Shown here piece by piece: positions 21,775 through 30,242 of a stretch of DNA of 38,429 nt. The number at the start of each line of letters is the position of its first letter. The first letter of the stretch is position 1. This DNA comes from DATARN01 sp036264135. Lineage in GTDB: Bacteria > Actinomycetota > Acidimicrobiia > Acidimicrobiales > Palsa-688. Position numbers and translations under genes: made by a program. The DNA lies in contig DATARN010000199.1 in assembly GCA_036264135.1 (NCBI GenBank), positions 1-38,429 on the forward strand. Reading direction: 5' to 3'. Below the pieces are notes generated by a model. It ran no database searches and was not told the DNA's origin. It was given only the letters and a program-made list of their open reading frames with translations.

Positions 21775-22710
21775 TTGCCGGCGCGCCACTCGCTGACTGA
21801 CGGGGTATTCAGCGTGATCCTTTTCGTGAACGGATTCAACCGCAGCGGTACCACGGTTATGCAGGAGGCGGTGGCCGCCGCCACGGGAGGCACGGCGTTC
21901 ACGGTCGGCGACCTCATCGCCCACGGGTCGCCGCCGATGGCGGCGGCGCTGCACGCCATTGTGACCTCCGCCGCCCCGGTGGATCGCGGCGTCGACCGGC
22001 GGCCGGTCACCGCATCGCTGCCCGAGGAATACGGCTGGTTGCTGCTCGACACCCCCGCCGGGCGGCGCAGTACCCGGTTCCGTCCTGCCGTCGCCGCTCA
22101 GCTGCACCGCGTCGTCGACAGCATCGCCCAGCGCGGCGACCCGGTCGTCATGAAGAATCCCCACGATTTCGGGCTGGAGGCGGAGCTCCTCGACAGCTTC
22201 CCCGCCGCCAAGATGATCGTCGTGCGCCGGAACCTGCCGGCGGTCATCGACAGCAGTTATCGGGCCATGACGCGCCTGGCCGCCAGCCGGCGATACCTTC
22301 TCGCCCTCACCAACAACAGCCGGTGGGTACGGTTCATGCTGTGGGCGGACGGACACGGGGCCAGCGCCGCCATCGTGCGCTTCGTTACCCGGTGGGCCCT
22401 TCGTGGCGAGGTCCTCATCCGCATGCGGACCGTGAGTCGCTTGCCGCCGGACCGGGTGGCCTTTCTCGACTACGACGAGATGACGGCCGATCCCCACCGC
22501 GGGGCCCACTGGGCGTCCCATCTGCTCGACGCGCCATGCTTGGCACGAGAATTTGGTGCCGCCCACTCGCTTCCCGTCTCGCCCAAGGTGGCGGCGTCGT
22601 GGATCGATCGGCGGGTCGACCGCTACTGGGCCGACGTATGGGACCGCCTGCGGCGTGACCAGCTCCGCCGAGGAGTGATCGTTCCCACCGGCACCGGTGC
22701 CACGGCGTAA
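21775..22710 (+). CDS. Sulfotransferase-family protein
   Basis: 311 aa. NGFNRSGTTVMQEAVAAATG near the N-terminus (RSGTT at 23-27) is the 5'-phosphosulfate loop that binds PAPS, and MIVVRRNLPAVIDSSYRAM further on matches the 3'-phosphate site (R..S). The protein would move sulfate from PAPS to a hydroxyl on a carbohydrate or lipid. The start is a TTG at 21775, chosen because AAGGAGT lies 6 nt ahead of it; no ATG or GTG lies well placed. The gene stands alone but is only 1 kb from the polysaccharide locus, so a surface glycan is a possible substrate (inference). Confidence 0.82.
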   Translation: MPARHSLTDGVFSVILFVNGFNRSGTTVMQEAVAAATGGTAFTVGDLIAHGSPPMAAALHAIVTSAAPVDRGVDRRPVTASLPEEYGWLLLDTPAGRRSTRFRPAVAAQLHRVVDSIAQRGDPVVMKNPHDFGLEAELLDSFPAAKMIVVRRNLPAVIDSSYRAMTRLAASRRYLLALTNNSRWVRFMLWADGHGASAAIVRFVTRWALRGEVLIRMRTVSRLPPDRVAFLDYDEMTADPHRGAHWASHLLDAPCLAREFGAAHSLPVSPKVAASWIDRRVDRYWADVWDRLRRDQLRRGVIVPTGTGATA

Positions 22711-22747
22711 CGATGGGCCGCGGCATGCCGCCGCCCTGTACCCGTGG

Positions 22748-23470
22748 TCAGCCGTCCGGCCACCCTGCCCCTCGGGCCAAGGCGACCGCGGCCACCTGGG
22801 AGTTGACGCCGAGCTTGCGAAAGATGGATTGGATCTGCGAGCGAACCGTGGCCAGCGAGACGTACGACTTGGCCGCGATCACCTCGGCGGAGTCCCCGGC
22901 GACGAGGAGGGCGAGGACCGACTGCTCCCGCGCCGTCAGGGTTTCGAAGGGTTGCAGTCGCTCACGGTCGGCGGAGCGGCGGGCCCGCAACTCGGCCAGC
23001 AGCTCATGGCGCTGATGGTCGGCCAGGATGGCCTCACCATCGAGAAACCGGCGCACCGCGCCGACCAATTCCTCGAAGCCGCCCGCCTTGCTGAGGATTC
23101 CCTTGGCCCCGGCCTCGACGGCCGCCGCCAACCGGGCCCGTTCCGTGACGCCCGTCATCAGCACCACCGACGCCCCGGATTCGGTGATCGGTCGCACCAG
23201 GTCGAGCCCCGAGCCGATCTCCGCCCCGAGTTCCAGATCGAGCAGGACGAGCACGGGCCGGAAACGGGCCACGGTGTCAAGCACCGCCTCCAGCGACGGC
23301 CCGGCCGTCGTCTCGACTTCCATTCCTACCTGGCCCAAGGCCAGCGCCAGTGTCTGGGCCACGAGTTCGTGGTCCTCGACGATGAGCAACCGGGGGCGCG
23401 CCGCCGGGTCAATGACTTGCTGAGAAAAGTTTCTGGAAATCACAGAACGCTTCTCGGGAAATGGCACCAC
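22748..23470 (-). CDS. LuxR/NarL-type response regulator
   Basis: 240 aa from GTG 23468-23470; a GTG at 23443 with GAGAAG ahead is a good alternative start. Receiver domain, about residues 26-145: acidic pair E32-D33 in LLIVEDHE, phospho-acceptor D78 in VLVLLDLEL, the Thr of LMTGV and the Lys of GILSKAGG. C-terminal LuxR helix-turn-helix, about 170-235: LTAREQSVLALLVAGDSAEVIAAKSYVSLATVRSQIQSIFRKLGV. All phosphorylation residues are present. The kinase partner is not adjacent, but a kinase-like gene lies at 25337-26161, beyond the GH16 gene. Upstream, the inverted repeat at 23492-23513 is a candidate autoregulatory site. Confidence 0.9.
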   Translation of the reverse strand: MVPFPEKRSVISRNFSQQVIDPAARPRLLIVEDHELVAQTLALALGQVGMEVETTAGPSLEAVLDTVARFRPVLVLLDLELGAEIGSGLDLVRPITESGASVVLMTGVTERARLAAAVEAGAKGILSKAGGFEELVGAVRRFLDGEAILADHQRHELLAELRARRSADRERLQPFETLTAREQSVLALLVAGDSAEVIAAKSYVSLATVRSQIQSIFRKLGVNSQVAAVALARGAGWPDG

Positions 23471-23491
23471 GGCAAGAAATCGTCCAACTCC

Positions 23492-23513
23492 CGGGATTCT
23501 TGAGCAAATCCCG
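23492..23513. promoter_or_regulatory. Inverted repeat CGGGATT-N8-AATCCCG
   Basis: Perfect 7-bp halves separated by 8 nt, 22 bp upstream of the response-regulator start. A further AATCCCG half-site occurs at 23616-23622 in the same interval before the GH16 gene. Spacing near two helical turns fits a LuxR-type dimer. It may control both divergent genes. Confidence 0.5.
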
Positions 23514-23746
23514 CTAATGTCGCGCCAGAATACCGGGTTCGCCGGTTCCGAAGGGACCGAGACGTTTGGCCCATTTGCCCGGTTGGGGACCAGTGGTGGT
23601 GGGAGCGATCCAACAAATCCCGGGTCTTCGGCCGCTCGAGAGCGCCGCTTTAGCCGGGTAACGCCACTCGGCCCTGGCCGGTGAAATCTCGGCTGGGACG
23701 CGAAGGACCACTCAGGACGACGAGGCGGGCGACCGACACCTCCGCC

Positions 23747-25324
23747 ATGACACGGCGTTACGCCATCCCGGCATGTTGGAAGCTTCTCGGCCTGACGATC
23801 CTCGCGGTCGCCACCTTGGTCGCTCCCCTACTCCAGGCGGTGGCGGCCCCGGCGTCGGCCTCGGCGACGACCCGAACCCACGCCTCGGTGCTCCCCGTGG
23901 GATCGGCCGGCGGCGCCAACCTGGTCTTCAGCGACGAGTTCAATACCACCAGCCTCAACTCGAGCAACTGGCAGACCTGTGCCTGGTGGTCGAGCACGAC
24001 GTGCTCCATTACGACCAACAACGAGGAGGAGCTCTACACCAAGAACAACGTCGCCGTTGGCAACGGCGCCCTCGACCTGCAGGCCCGGCACCAGGACGCG
24101 GTGGCGTGGAACGGCAGCACCTATCACTACACGTCCGGCATGGTGAGCTCGGGGGGCCGCAGCGGCCAGATCGTCCCGGGGTTCTCGTTCACGTACGGCT
24201 ACACCGAGGCCCGGGTCAAGGTTCCGAAGGGCCAAGGTCTGTGGCCGGCGTTCTGGCTTCTGCCCACGGATTACTCGTGGCCACCCGAGATCGACGCCAT
24301 GGAGATCCTCGGCAGCCAGCCGAACGTCGTCAACATGACCTACCACTACCTGAACCCGGCGGGCGCGGCGGCGAGCGTTGGCGGCACCTGGACGGGCCCC
24401 GACTTCTCCGCCGGCTGGCACACCTTCGGCGTTGACTGGGAACCGAGCGCCATCGTCTGGTACGTCGATGGCGTCGAACGGTTCCGTTTCACCGATGCGT
24501 CCGCCATTACCAGCAAGGCGATGTATCTGGTCCTGAACCTGGCCGTGGGGGGCAACTGGCCCGGACCGGCCGACGCCACCACGCCGATGCCGAGCGACTA
24601 TCTGGTCGACTACGTCCGGGTGTGGGACCGATTCGGGACTCCCGCCCCAGCCGGCGCCTTGACTGGGTACGCGGCAGGCGTCGCCGCCGACGGGCCGGCC
24701 GCTTACTGGCGGCTCGGCGAGACCTCGGGCACCCTGGCCAATGACTCGGTGGGCAACAACACCGGCATCTACAACGGTGTGACGGAGGGGACGGCCAGCC
24801 TGCTGACGTCGGACGCAACCAATGGCTCGGCCTCGTTCGACGGGACCGACGACGTCGTGTCCATCCCCAGTTCGGCGGGACTCAGCCCGACGACGGCCTT
24901 CAGCGTCGAGGCCTGGGTACGCCCCGCCGCCCTCCCCGCGGCCGGCAGCTTCAACTCGATCGTCACCAAGGCGGAGTCCTACTCGCTGCAGTTCGACGGT
25001 CCGCAGCTCGAGTTCACGACCATGCAGAACGGCACCAGGAGGCGGGTCAAGGCACCCGTCGGCGCCGTCGCCGTCGGGCAGCGGTACCACGTGGTCGGGA
25101 CCTACGACGGCACGACGCAGCGGCTGTACATCAACGGTGCCCTGGTGGCGTCGGGAGCCTTCTCGGGCTCGGTGAGCGTCAACGGCAACGCCGTCAAGCT
25201 GGGCTCCTGGGACGGGAACTCCGAATACCTGAACGGGACGCTGGACGAGCCCGCGGTCTACGGGAAGGTCCTCACCGCCACCCAGATCACCAACCACTAC
25301 AACGCCGGCGTGGCGGTTTCCTAG
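23747..25324 (+). CDS. Secreted GH16 beta-glucanase with LamG domain
   Basis: 525 aa. A Sec signal peptide (RRYAIPACWKLLGLTILAVATLVAPLLQAVAAPASASA) suggests cleavage near residue 40. The GH16 domain covers about 55-296 with the catalytic EIDAME at 181-186 (E181 nucleophile, D183, E186 acid/base). A concanavalin-like LamG domain covers about 315-520 (AAYWRLGETSGT... FDGTDDVVSIP... FSVEAWVRP... GTLDEPAVYGKVLT). It likely cleaves beta-1,3 or 1,3-1,4 glucan, or a similar polymer, outside the cell. ATG 23747 places the signal peptide correctly; an in-frame upstream start at 23681 is less likely. Neighbours suggest a role in trimming a self-made exopolysaccharide or in feeding. Confidence 0.92.
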   Translation: MTRRYAIPACWKLLGLTILAVATLVAPLLQAVAAPASASATTRTHASVLPVGSAGGANLVFSDEFNTTSLNSSNWQTCAWWSSTTCSITTNNEEELYTKNNVAVGNGALDLQARHQDAVAWNGSTYHYTSGMVSSGGRSGQIVPGFSFTYGYTEARVKVPKGQGLWPAFWLLPTDYSWPPEIDAMEILGSQPNVVNMTYHYLNPAGAAASVGGTWTGPDFSAGWHTFGVDWEPSAIVWYVDGVERFRFTDASAITSKAMYLVLNLAVGGNWPGPADATTPMPSDYLVDYVRVWDRFGTPAPAGALTGYAAGVAADGPAAYWRLGETSGTLANDSVGNNTGIYNGVTEGTASLLTSDATNGSASFDGTDDVVSIPSSAGLSPTTAFSVEAWVRPAALPAAGSFNSIVTKAESYSLQFDGPQLEFTTMQNGTRRRVKAPVGAVAVGQRYHVVGTYDGTTQRLYINGALVASGAFSGSVSVNGNAVKLGSWDGNSEYLNGTLDEPAVYGKVLTATQITNHYNAGVAVS

Positions 25325-25336
25325 CCGGGGCACGGC

Positions 25337-26161
25337 TCATCCCGCCTCGAGGGTATCCACGCTGTGTAGCCGTGTCCGATGCACGCCGTCGCCCTCGTCG
25401 GGGCCGAGATCGGGCAGCCAGGGCAGGCACAGCCCGAAGGAGCAGCCCCCACCGGGACGCTTCTCGATGCGCAGCTCGCCCCCTGCGCCCCGGACCAGCC
25501 GGGAGGCGACGTGCAGGGGCAGGTCGTCCGTGGCCTTGGAACGGCCGCCCTCGGAGTCGATGACCACCCGCCGCCGGCGGGCCGGCAGGCCGGGCCCGCG
25601 ATCGTCAATCCACAGCACCGACCACCCGCCACTCCTCACGGCGCGCATGGTGATGCCGCCGCCGGGAGCCCGCCGCGTGGCGTAGGCCAGCAGCTGGCGC
25701 GCCGCTTCGATGCTTTCGCCCGTCGAGCCGGTCGCCGCCAGGTCGGGCGGGACGGCGAGGCGCACCCGCCCGGACCAGCGGGGGTCGTCGGCCGCCCGGG
25801 CGGCCACGTCGGCGAGGGCGACGACCTCGGTGCGGGGCGATTCGTCGAGCAGCTGGCGCAGCCGGTCGACCCCGGACGTGAGTACCCGGCGCAGCGACTC
25901 CCGATCGGGAGGGCTCAGCGTGCCGCGTTCCAGGAGCACCGAGGCGCCTTCGACCGCCGTCAGGGCGTTGGCCAGGGCATGGCGGTGGGAACGGGCCGCC
26001 GCCTCCTCCACCCGTTGTCGGATGGCGGCGGTCTCGGCGTCGACCTCGAGGTCGAACAGTCGGGTGTTCGTCCGCTGCCACCTCCTGACCGTGGCCGCGC
26101 CGAGGGCGGCCACGGTCGTCGACGCTCCCACGATCCCCGCTCTCTTCGCCCATGCGTACAC
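25337..26161 (-). CDS. Histidine-kinase-like ATPase, degenerate
   Basis: 274 aa. One hydrophobic segment near the N-terminus (about 9-24) is followed by a dimerisation helix with H61 in RHALANALTAVEGASVLLER, the likely phosphorylation site, and a HATPase-like C-terminal domain with the G1 box IDDRGPGLP and a glycine-rich G2 loop (RPGGGCSFGLCLPW). The N box, usually an Asn in NLxxNAxxY, reads here as AARQLLAYATRRAP without that Asn, so ATP-Mg binding may be weak. It may be a receptor-less partner of the response regulator at 22748-23470. It starts at GTG 26159-26161, 12 nt past the end of the convergent GH16 gene. Confidence 0.78.
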   Translation of the reverse strand: MYAWAKRAGIVGASTTVAALGAATVRRWQRTNTRLFDLEVDAETAAIRQRVEEAAARSHRHALANALTAVEGASVLLERGTLSPPDRESLRRVLTSGVDRLRQLLDESPRTEVVALADVAARAADDPRWSGRVRLAVPPDLAATGSTGESIEAARQLLAYATRRAPGGGITMRAVRSGGWSVLWIDDRGPGLPARRRRVVIDSEGGRSKATDDLPLHVASRLVRGAGGELRIEKRPGGGCSFGLCLPWLPDLGPDEGDGVHRTRLHSVDTLEAG

Positions 26162-26221
26162 GTGGCACCCCCAGGATCTCGTCCCTCCCTCTATCTTCTC
26201 CGCCGGCGGCCCCCTCGCGAA

Positions 26222-26237
26222 TCATCAAAAATGATGA
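26222..26237. promoter_or_regulatory. Palindrome TCATCA-AAAA-TGATGA
   Basis: Perfect 6-bp inverted halves in the 224-nt gap between the kinase-like gene and the glycan operon. Another TCATCA begins at 26285 (followed by ATAGTGA, a partial second half). It lies 149 nt before the first glycosyltransferase start. Candidate operator or, less likely, a structure. Confidence 0.45.
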
Positions 26238-26385
26238 AGGCCTCGCCGGTCCTTGTGCCGACGGTTCTCGGCTCCGATTCCTTTTCATCAATAGTGACGA
26301 CGCCGCCGCTGCCGCCCTCGTGCACAGTGACGGGGCGGGCATCGAGGCCCACATATCTCCCAGGAGACGGAAGGGGCGACGTCAC

Positions 26386-27162
26386 ATGATCAGCACGGTG
26401 GTTGCAGAACGGACAGGGTCCGATTCAGAGGGCGCCAGGGTCTTCACGTTGGCATTCGGTTCTGAGGGGATGCCGGCGCCTGGGTCGCGCTATCCCTCGA
26501 TTAGCGTCGTCATCCCGACGATGAACGAGGCGGCCAACCTCCCCTACGTGCTGGAGCGGATTCCGCACATGGTGAGCCAGGTGATCATCGTGGACGGGCA
26601 CTCCACCGACGACACCGTCGAGGTGGCCCGGGCCTGCCGGCCCGACGCCACGATCATCGTGCAGGACGGCAAGGGAAAAGGAAACGCCCTCGCCTGCGGG
26701 TTCCGGGCATCCACCGGAGAAATCACCGTGATGCTGGATGCCGATGGCTCGACCGATCCCGCGGAAATCCCCCGGTTTGCCGCCGCCCTCACCAACGGGT
26801 ACGACTTCGCCAAGGGCACCCGGTTTATGACCGGGGGCGGCAGCTCGGATATCACGCCGTTGCGGCGCTTGGGCAACTGGGTGCTGACCGGAATGGTGAA
26901 TCGCATCTGGCACGTGAAGTACAGCGACCTTTGCTACGGCTACAACGCCTTCTGGACCAAGCATCTCCCGCCGATGGCCGACTCCCGCGGCTTCGAGGTG
27001 GAGACCTTGATCAATATCCGCCTGGCGCTGTCCACCTCCAACGTGATCGAGGTCCCGAGCGTGGAGGCGCCCCGGCGTACCGGAACCTCAAATCTGCGGG
27101 TGCCGCGCGACGGTGTGCGAGTCCTGCGCACGATCTTCGCCGAGTGGCTGCGGCCCTCCTGA
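26386..27162 (+). CDS. Family 2 glycosyltransferase (polyprenyl-phosphate sugar synthase-like)
   Basis: 258 aa from ATG 26386, preceded by GGAAGGGG; the frame is open upstream but without protein character. GT-A fold: SVVIPTMNEAANLPYVLERIP, GKGNALACGF, then the metal-binding DAD in VMLDADGSTDP, and the C-terminal DLCYGYNAFWTK region typical of dolichol-phosphate mannosyltransferase-like enzymes. No membrane segments, so it is a soluble or peripheral member. It probably makes a polyprenyl-phosphate sugar donor or adds the first sugar. It is the first gene of the glycan operon, with the next gene 1 nt after its stop. Confidence 0.9.
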   Translation: MISTVVAERTGSDSEGARVFTLAFGSEGMPAPGSRYPSISVVIPTMNEAANLPYVLERIPHMVSQVIIVDGHSTDDTVEVARACRPDATIIVQDGKGKGNALACGFRASTGEITVMLDADGSTDPAEIPRFAAALTNGYDFAKGTRFMTGGGSSDITPLRRLGNWVLTGMVNRIWHVKYSDLCYGYNAFWTKHLPPMADSRGFEVETLINIRLALSTSNVIEVPSVEAPRRTGTSNLRVPRDGVRVLRTIFAEWLRPS

Positions 27163-27163
27163 G

Positions 27164-28165
27164 ATGTCCACGACGACGGCCGTGACCACTCAGCGCCTGG
27201 CGTTGAGCGTCGTCATCTGCGCCTACACCCTCGACCGCTGGCCCCAACTGCAGGACGCCGTCACCTCCGTCCGGGACCAGCTGCGGCCGGTCGACGAAAT
27301 CATCGTCGTCATCGACCACAACGACGACCTCCTGCGCCGGGCGGCGCAGCTCGCCGCACCCGGGTTGGCCCCCCAAGTCCGGGTCGTGGCCAGCGCCGGC
27401 CAGCGGGGCCTGTCGGGCGCCCGGAACACCGGCGTGGCCATGGCCGGTAGCCCGATCGTGGCTTTCCTGGACGACGATGCCCGGGCCGACGCCACCTGGA
27501 GCGACCGCCTTCTCGGGCCCTACGCCGATCCCCGGGTCGTGGCCTGCGGCGGCGCCGCCGAACCGGTCTTGCACGGTCCCCGGCCGGGATGGTGGCCCCG
27601 GGAGTTCGATTGGGTCGTCGGCTGCTCGTATATCGGGCTGCCCCACGACCGGGCCCAGGTCCGCAACCTTATCGGCGCCAACATGTCGGCTCGGCGCAGC
27701 GCCATGGTCTCCGTCGGCGGTTTCGGCGAGGGCATCGGCCGGGTCGGTGCCCGTCCCCTGGGTTGTGAGGAGACCGACCTCTTCATTCGAATGACGCAGC
27801 GCTGGCCGGAGGCCCGCATCGTCTACGAACCCGAGGCGCGGGTGCACCACGCCGTGCCCGCCGCCCGGCTGTCGTGGTCGTACTTCCGGTCCCGCTGCTT
27901 TGCCGAGGGATTGTCGAAGGCCCAGGTCGCGGCTCGCGTCGGGCGGGTCGACGCCTTGGCGTCGGAACGTCGCTACGTCCTTCGCGTCCTGCCGCTCGGG
28001 GTGGGAAGGGGCGTGGCCGACGCCTGGCGGGGCGATGGAAAGGCGCTGCGGCGGTCCCTTGCCATCACCGCCGGCCTCGCCCTGACCACCGCCGGCTATG
28101 CCGCAGGAAGGATCCAGGACGCCATCCGGTCCCCTTTCTCCACCCGAAAGGCGGTCGGGGCATGA
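27164..28165 (+). CDS. Family 2 glycosyltransferase
   Basis: 333 aa. GT-A fold: LSVVICAYTLDRWPQLQDAVTSVR, GLSGARNTGVAMAGSPIVAFLDDDA (DxD-type DDD) and the acceptor region GCEETDLFIRM (ED motif). The WWPREFDWVVGCSYIG motif marks a subgroup frequent in exopolysaccharide clusters. A hydrophobic helix near the C-terminus (SLAITAGLALTTAGYAAGRI) may anchor it to the membrane. The stop overlaps the deacetylase start by 4 nt (ATGA, 28162-28165). Confidence 0.92.
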   Translation: MSTTTAVTTQRLALSVVICAYTLDRWPQLQDAVTSVRDQLRPVDEIIVVIDHNDDLLRRAAQLAAPGLAPQVRVVASAGQRGLSGARNTGVAMAGSPIVAFLDDDARADATWSDRLLGPYADPRVVACGGAAEPVLHGPRPGWWPREFDWVVGCSYIGLPHDRAQVRNLIGANMSARRSAMVSVGGFGEGIGRVGARPLGCEETDLFIRMTQRWPEARIVYEPEARVHHAVPAARLSWSYFRSRCFAEGLSKAQVAARVGRVDALASERRYVLRVLPLGVGRGVADAWRGDGKALRRSLAITAGLALTTAGYAAGRIQDAIRSPFSTRKAVGA

Positions 28166-28956
28166 GCGTCATCGCGATTCTCTCCTACCACAGCGTCGCC
28201 CCGTGCCCACCGGATTGGATCGCCCCCTTCGCCGTCGCCCCGGCGGCGTTGGCCCGCCACCTCGACTTCGTGGTCGCCGGCGGCCACGCCGTGTTCACCG
28301 TCGCGGAGCTGGCCCGGCGGTTGGCGCGCGACGAGGTCCCGACTCGCAGTGTGGCCATCACCTTCGACGACGGGTTCGAGGACAACCTCTCGATTGCGGC
28401 ACCGCTCCTCCGGGAGCGGGCGTTGCCGGCGACGGTCTTTGTCACCAGCGGGTTCCTCACCGCCCGGCGACCGGCCGCCATGCTGACCGCGGAGCAACTG
28501 GTCGAGCTGGAGGCGGCGGGCGTCGAGGTCGGTGCCCACGGGCACACCCACCGCCAGCTCGACGTCCTTCCCCGCGCCGAGGCCCGCCGGGAGATCCGGC
28601 TCAGCAAGCAGCTCGTGGAGTCGGCGGTGGGCCACCCCATCGAAAGCTTTGCCTACCCCCACGGCTATGCCTGCGGCGGGGTGGAAGCGGAAGTCGAAGC
28701 CGCCGGGTTCCGGTCCGCCTGCGGTGTCGGCAATGCCTTCAGCCATCGGCAGGACAACCGCTGGCGCCTGTCGCGGCTCACCGTCGGTGCCGCGACCAGC
28801 GACCAGCGGGTGCAGGAGTGGCTCAGGGGGACCGGCGCCCGAGTCGCCCCGGCCCACGAGGCGCCGCGGACGACGGCATGGCGGACGGCCCGGCGCCTTG
28901 GCGTCGCCGGCGGCCGCAACATGGCGCCCGTCGTCACCGTGGGGGCACGGGTATGA
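28162..28956 (+). CDS. NodB-type polysaccharide deacetylase
   Basis: 264 aa. NodB motif 1 TFDDGFEDN at 67-75 (D69 base, D70 metal), motif 2 with HxxxH at 126-130, and motif 3 FAYPHGYACG. The fold is complete. No signal peptide or membrane anchor is obvious, so it probably works on a lipid-linked intermediate at the cytoplasmic face or is a cytoplasmic-leaflet enzyme. The reaction is removal of acetyl from N-acetylated or O-acetylated sugars of the polymer. Overlaps 4 nt with both neighbours (ATGA on each side), which indicates tight coupling. Confidence 0.9.
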   Translation: MSVIAILSYHSVAPCPPDWIAPFAVAPAALARHLDFVVAGGHAVFTVAELARRLARDEVPTRSVAITFDDGFEDNLSIAAPLLRERALPATVFVTSGFLTARRPAAMLTAEQLVELEAAGVEVGAHGHTHRQLDVLPRAEARREIRLSKQLVESAVGHPIESFAYPHGYACGGVEAEVEAAGFRSACGVGNAFSHRQDNRWRLSRLTVGAATSDQRVQEWLRGTGARVAPAHEAPRTTAWRTARRLGVAGGRNMAPVVTVGARV

Positions 28957-30242
28957 GCCCCGACGCCGCCGTCCAGGGCTCGATCTGGCTGGTCGACGCC
29001 GAGATCGGTGAACCGCTCCCCGACCTGCTGGCCCCGGATGACCATCGGGAGGCCCGGGTGCTGGTGCGCCTCCACGGCTGTCCGATCGGCACACTGGCCG
29101 TGCGGCTGGACGGCAGCCCCGTTCCTGCCTCGTGGCTGGCCACGGCGATATGGGAGCGCCTGGCCGACGCCATCGTGGCCCATTGCCACGAGGACGGCCT
29201 TCCCGTTCCTACCGCCCTCCCGCCTACCGGCCTGGCGGGCGGCGCGGGCGGCGCCCCCCTCCCGTGCTCGTGGCGCTTCTGCGTCGACGGCGCCGAACTG
29301 CCCCTTGCGACGATCGTCATCACCACCTGCGAAGGCTCGCCGGCGCTGGTCGAGACGACGGCAGGGGCCCTGGCCCAGACGTACCCCCACTTCGAGGTGG
29401 TGGTGGTCGACAACCGCCCGGCCAGCTCGGGCGTCGCCGGCGTCCTGGCGGCCGCCTTCCCGGGCGAGGCCCGGCTGCACCTGGTCACCGAGGCGCGACC
29501 GGGGCTGTCCCACGCCCGGAACCGGGGAGCGGCGGCGGCGCGAGGCGACCTCATCGCCTTCACCGACGACGACGTCGTCATCGACCCGGACTGGCTCGGC
29601 CACCTGGTGGCGGGATTCGAGCAGCCCACCGTGGCCTGCGTGACCGGGCTGATCCTGCCCCGCGAGCTCGAGACCGCCGGCCAGCGTCTCGTCGAGGAGT
29701 TCGGCGGTTACGCCAAGGGCTTCGAGCGGCGGACGTGGGACTGCCGGGAGCACCGGGCGCCGAACTTCCTCTATCCCTACACCGTCGGCGTCTTCGGCTC
29801 GGGCGCCAACGCCGCCTTCCGCCGGGAGGCGCTCACCGACGTCGGCGGCTTTGACGGCTCCCTGGGCGCGGGGACGCGGGCCCGAGGCGGGGAGGACCTG
29901 GACATCTACGTGGCGTGTATCCAGCAGGGATTCCAGATCCGGTACGAGCCGGCCGCCATCGTCCGCCACGCCCATCCGCGCGATCTCGAGGCGGTGCGCC
30001 GCAAGATTCGTGATTACGGCGTCGGCCTCGGCGCCATGCTGACCAAACACCTGGTGCGGGACTGGCCCACCTGCGCCGCCTTGCTGGCCCGCGTTCCCCT
30101 CGGGCTGCGCCACCTCCTGAGCCACCGCTCGACCAAGAACGCCGGCAAATCGACGACGTACCCGTCGTCGCTGACCCGGGCCGAACTGGTGGGCCTGGCG
30201 TACGGGCCGCTGGCGTACCTGCGCAGCCGGATCGGATCATGA
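28953..30242 (+). CDS. Family 2 glycosyltransferase with N-terminal extension
   Basis: 429 aa. The first 110 residues form an unusual N-terminal domain (GSIWLVDAEIGEPLPDLL..., RVLVRLHGCPIGTLAVRLDGSPV). The GT-A domain begins at about 115: ATIVITTCEGSPALVETTAGALAQTY, then GLSHARNRGAAAARGDLIAFTDDDVVIDP with the TDDD metal site and the later GGEDLDIYVACIQQGF. It would elongate the repeat unit. A C-terminal stretch of about 100 residues contains RKIRDYGVGLGAMLTKHL, amphipathic and membrane-associating. The N-terminal domain is found in a subset of actinobacterial enzymes of this type, as far as I know without a defined role. Confidence 0.9.
   Translation: MSPDAAVQGSIWLVDAEIGEPLPDLLAPDDHREARVLVRLHGCPIGTLAVRLDGSPVPASWLATAIWERLADAIVAHCHEDGLPVPTALPPTGLAGGAGGAPLPCSWRFCVDGAELPLATIVITTCEGSPALVETTAGALAQTYPHFEVVVVDNRPASSGVAGVLAAAFPGEARLHLVTEARPGLSHARNRGAAAARGDLIAFTDDDVVIDPDWLGHLVAGFEQPTVACVTGLILPRELETAGQRLVEEFGGYAKGFERRTWDCREHRAPNFLYPYTVGVFGSGANAAFRREALTDVGGFDGSLGAGTRARGGEDLDIYVACIQQGFQIRYEPAAIVRHAHPRDLEAVRRKIRDYGVGLGAMLTKHLVRDWPTCAALLARVPLGLRHLLSHRSTKNAGKSTTYPSSLTRAELVGLAYGPLAYLRSRIGS

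Noticed and set aside
28665..30125. A 486-codon open frame antisense to the glycan operon
   Set aside because: Shadow of three real plus-strand genes in a GC-rich region; no protein-like pattern.
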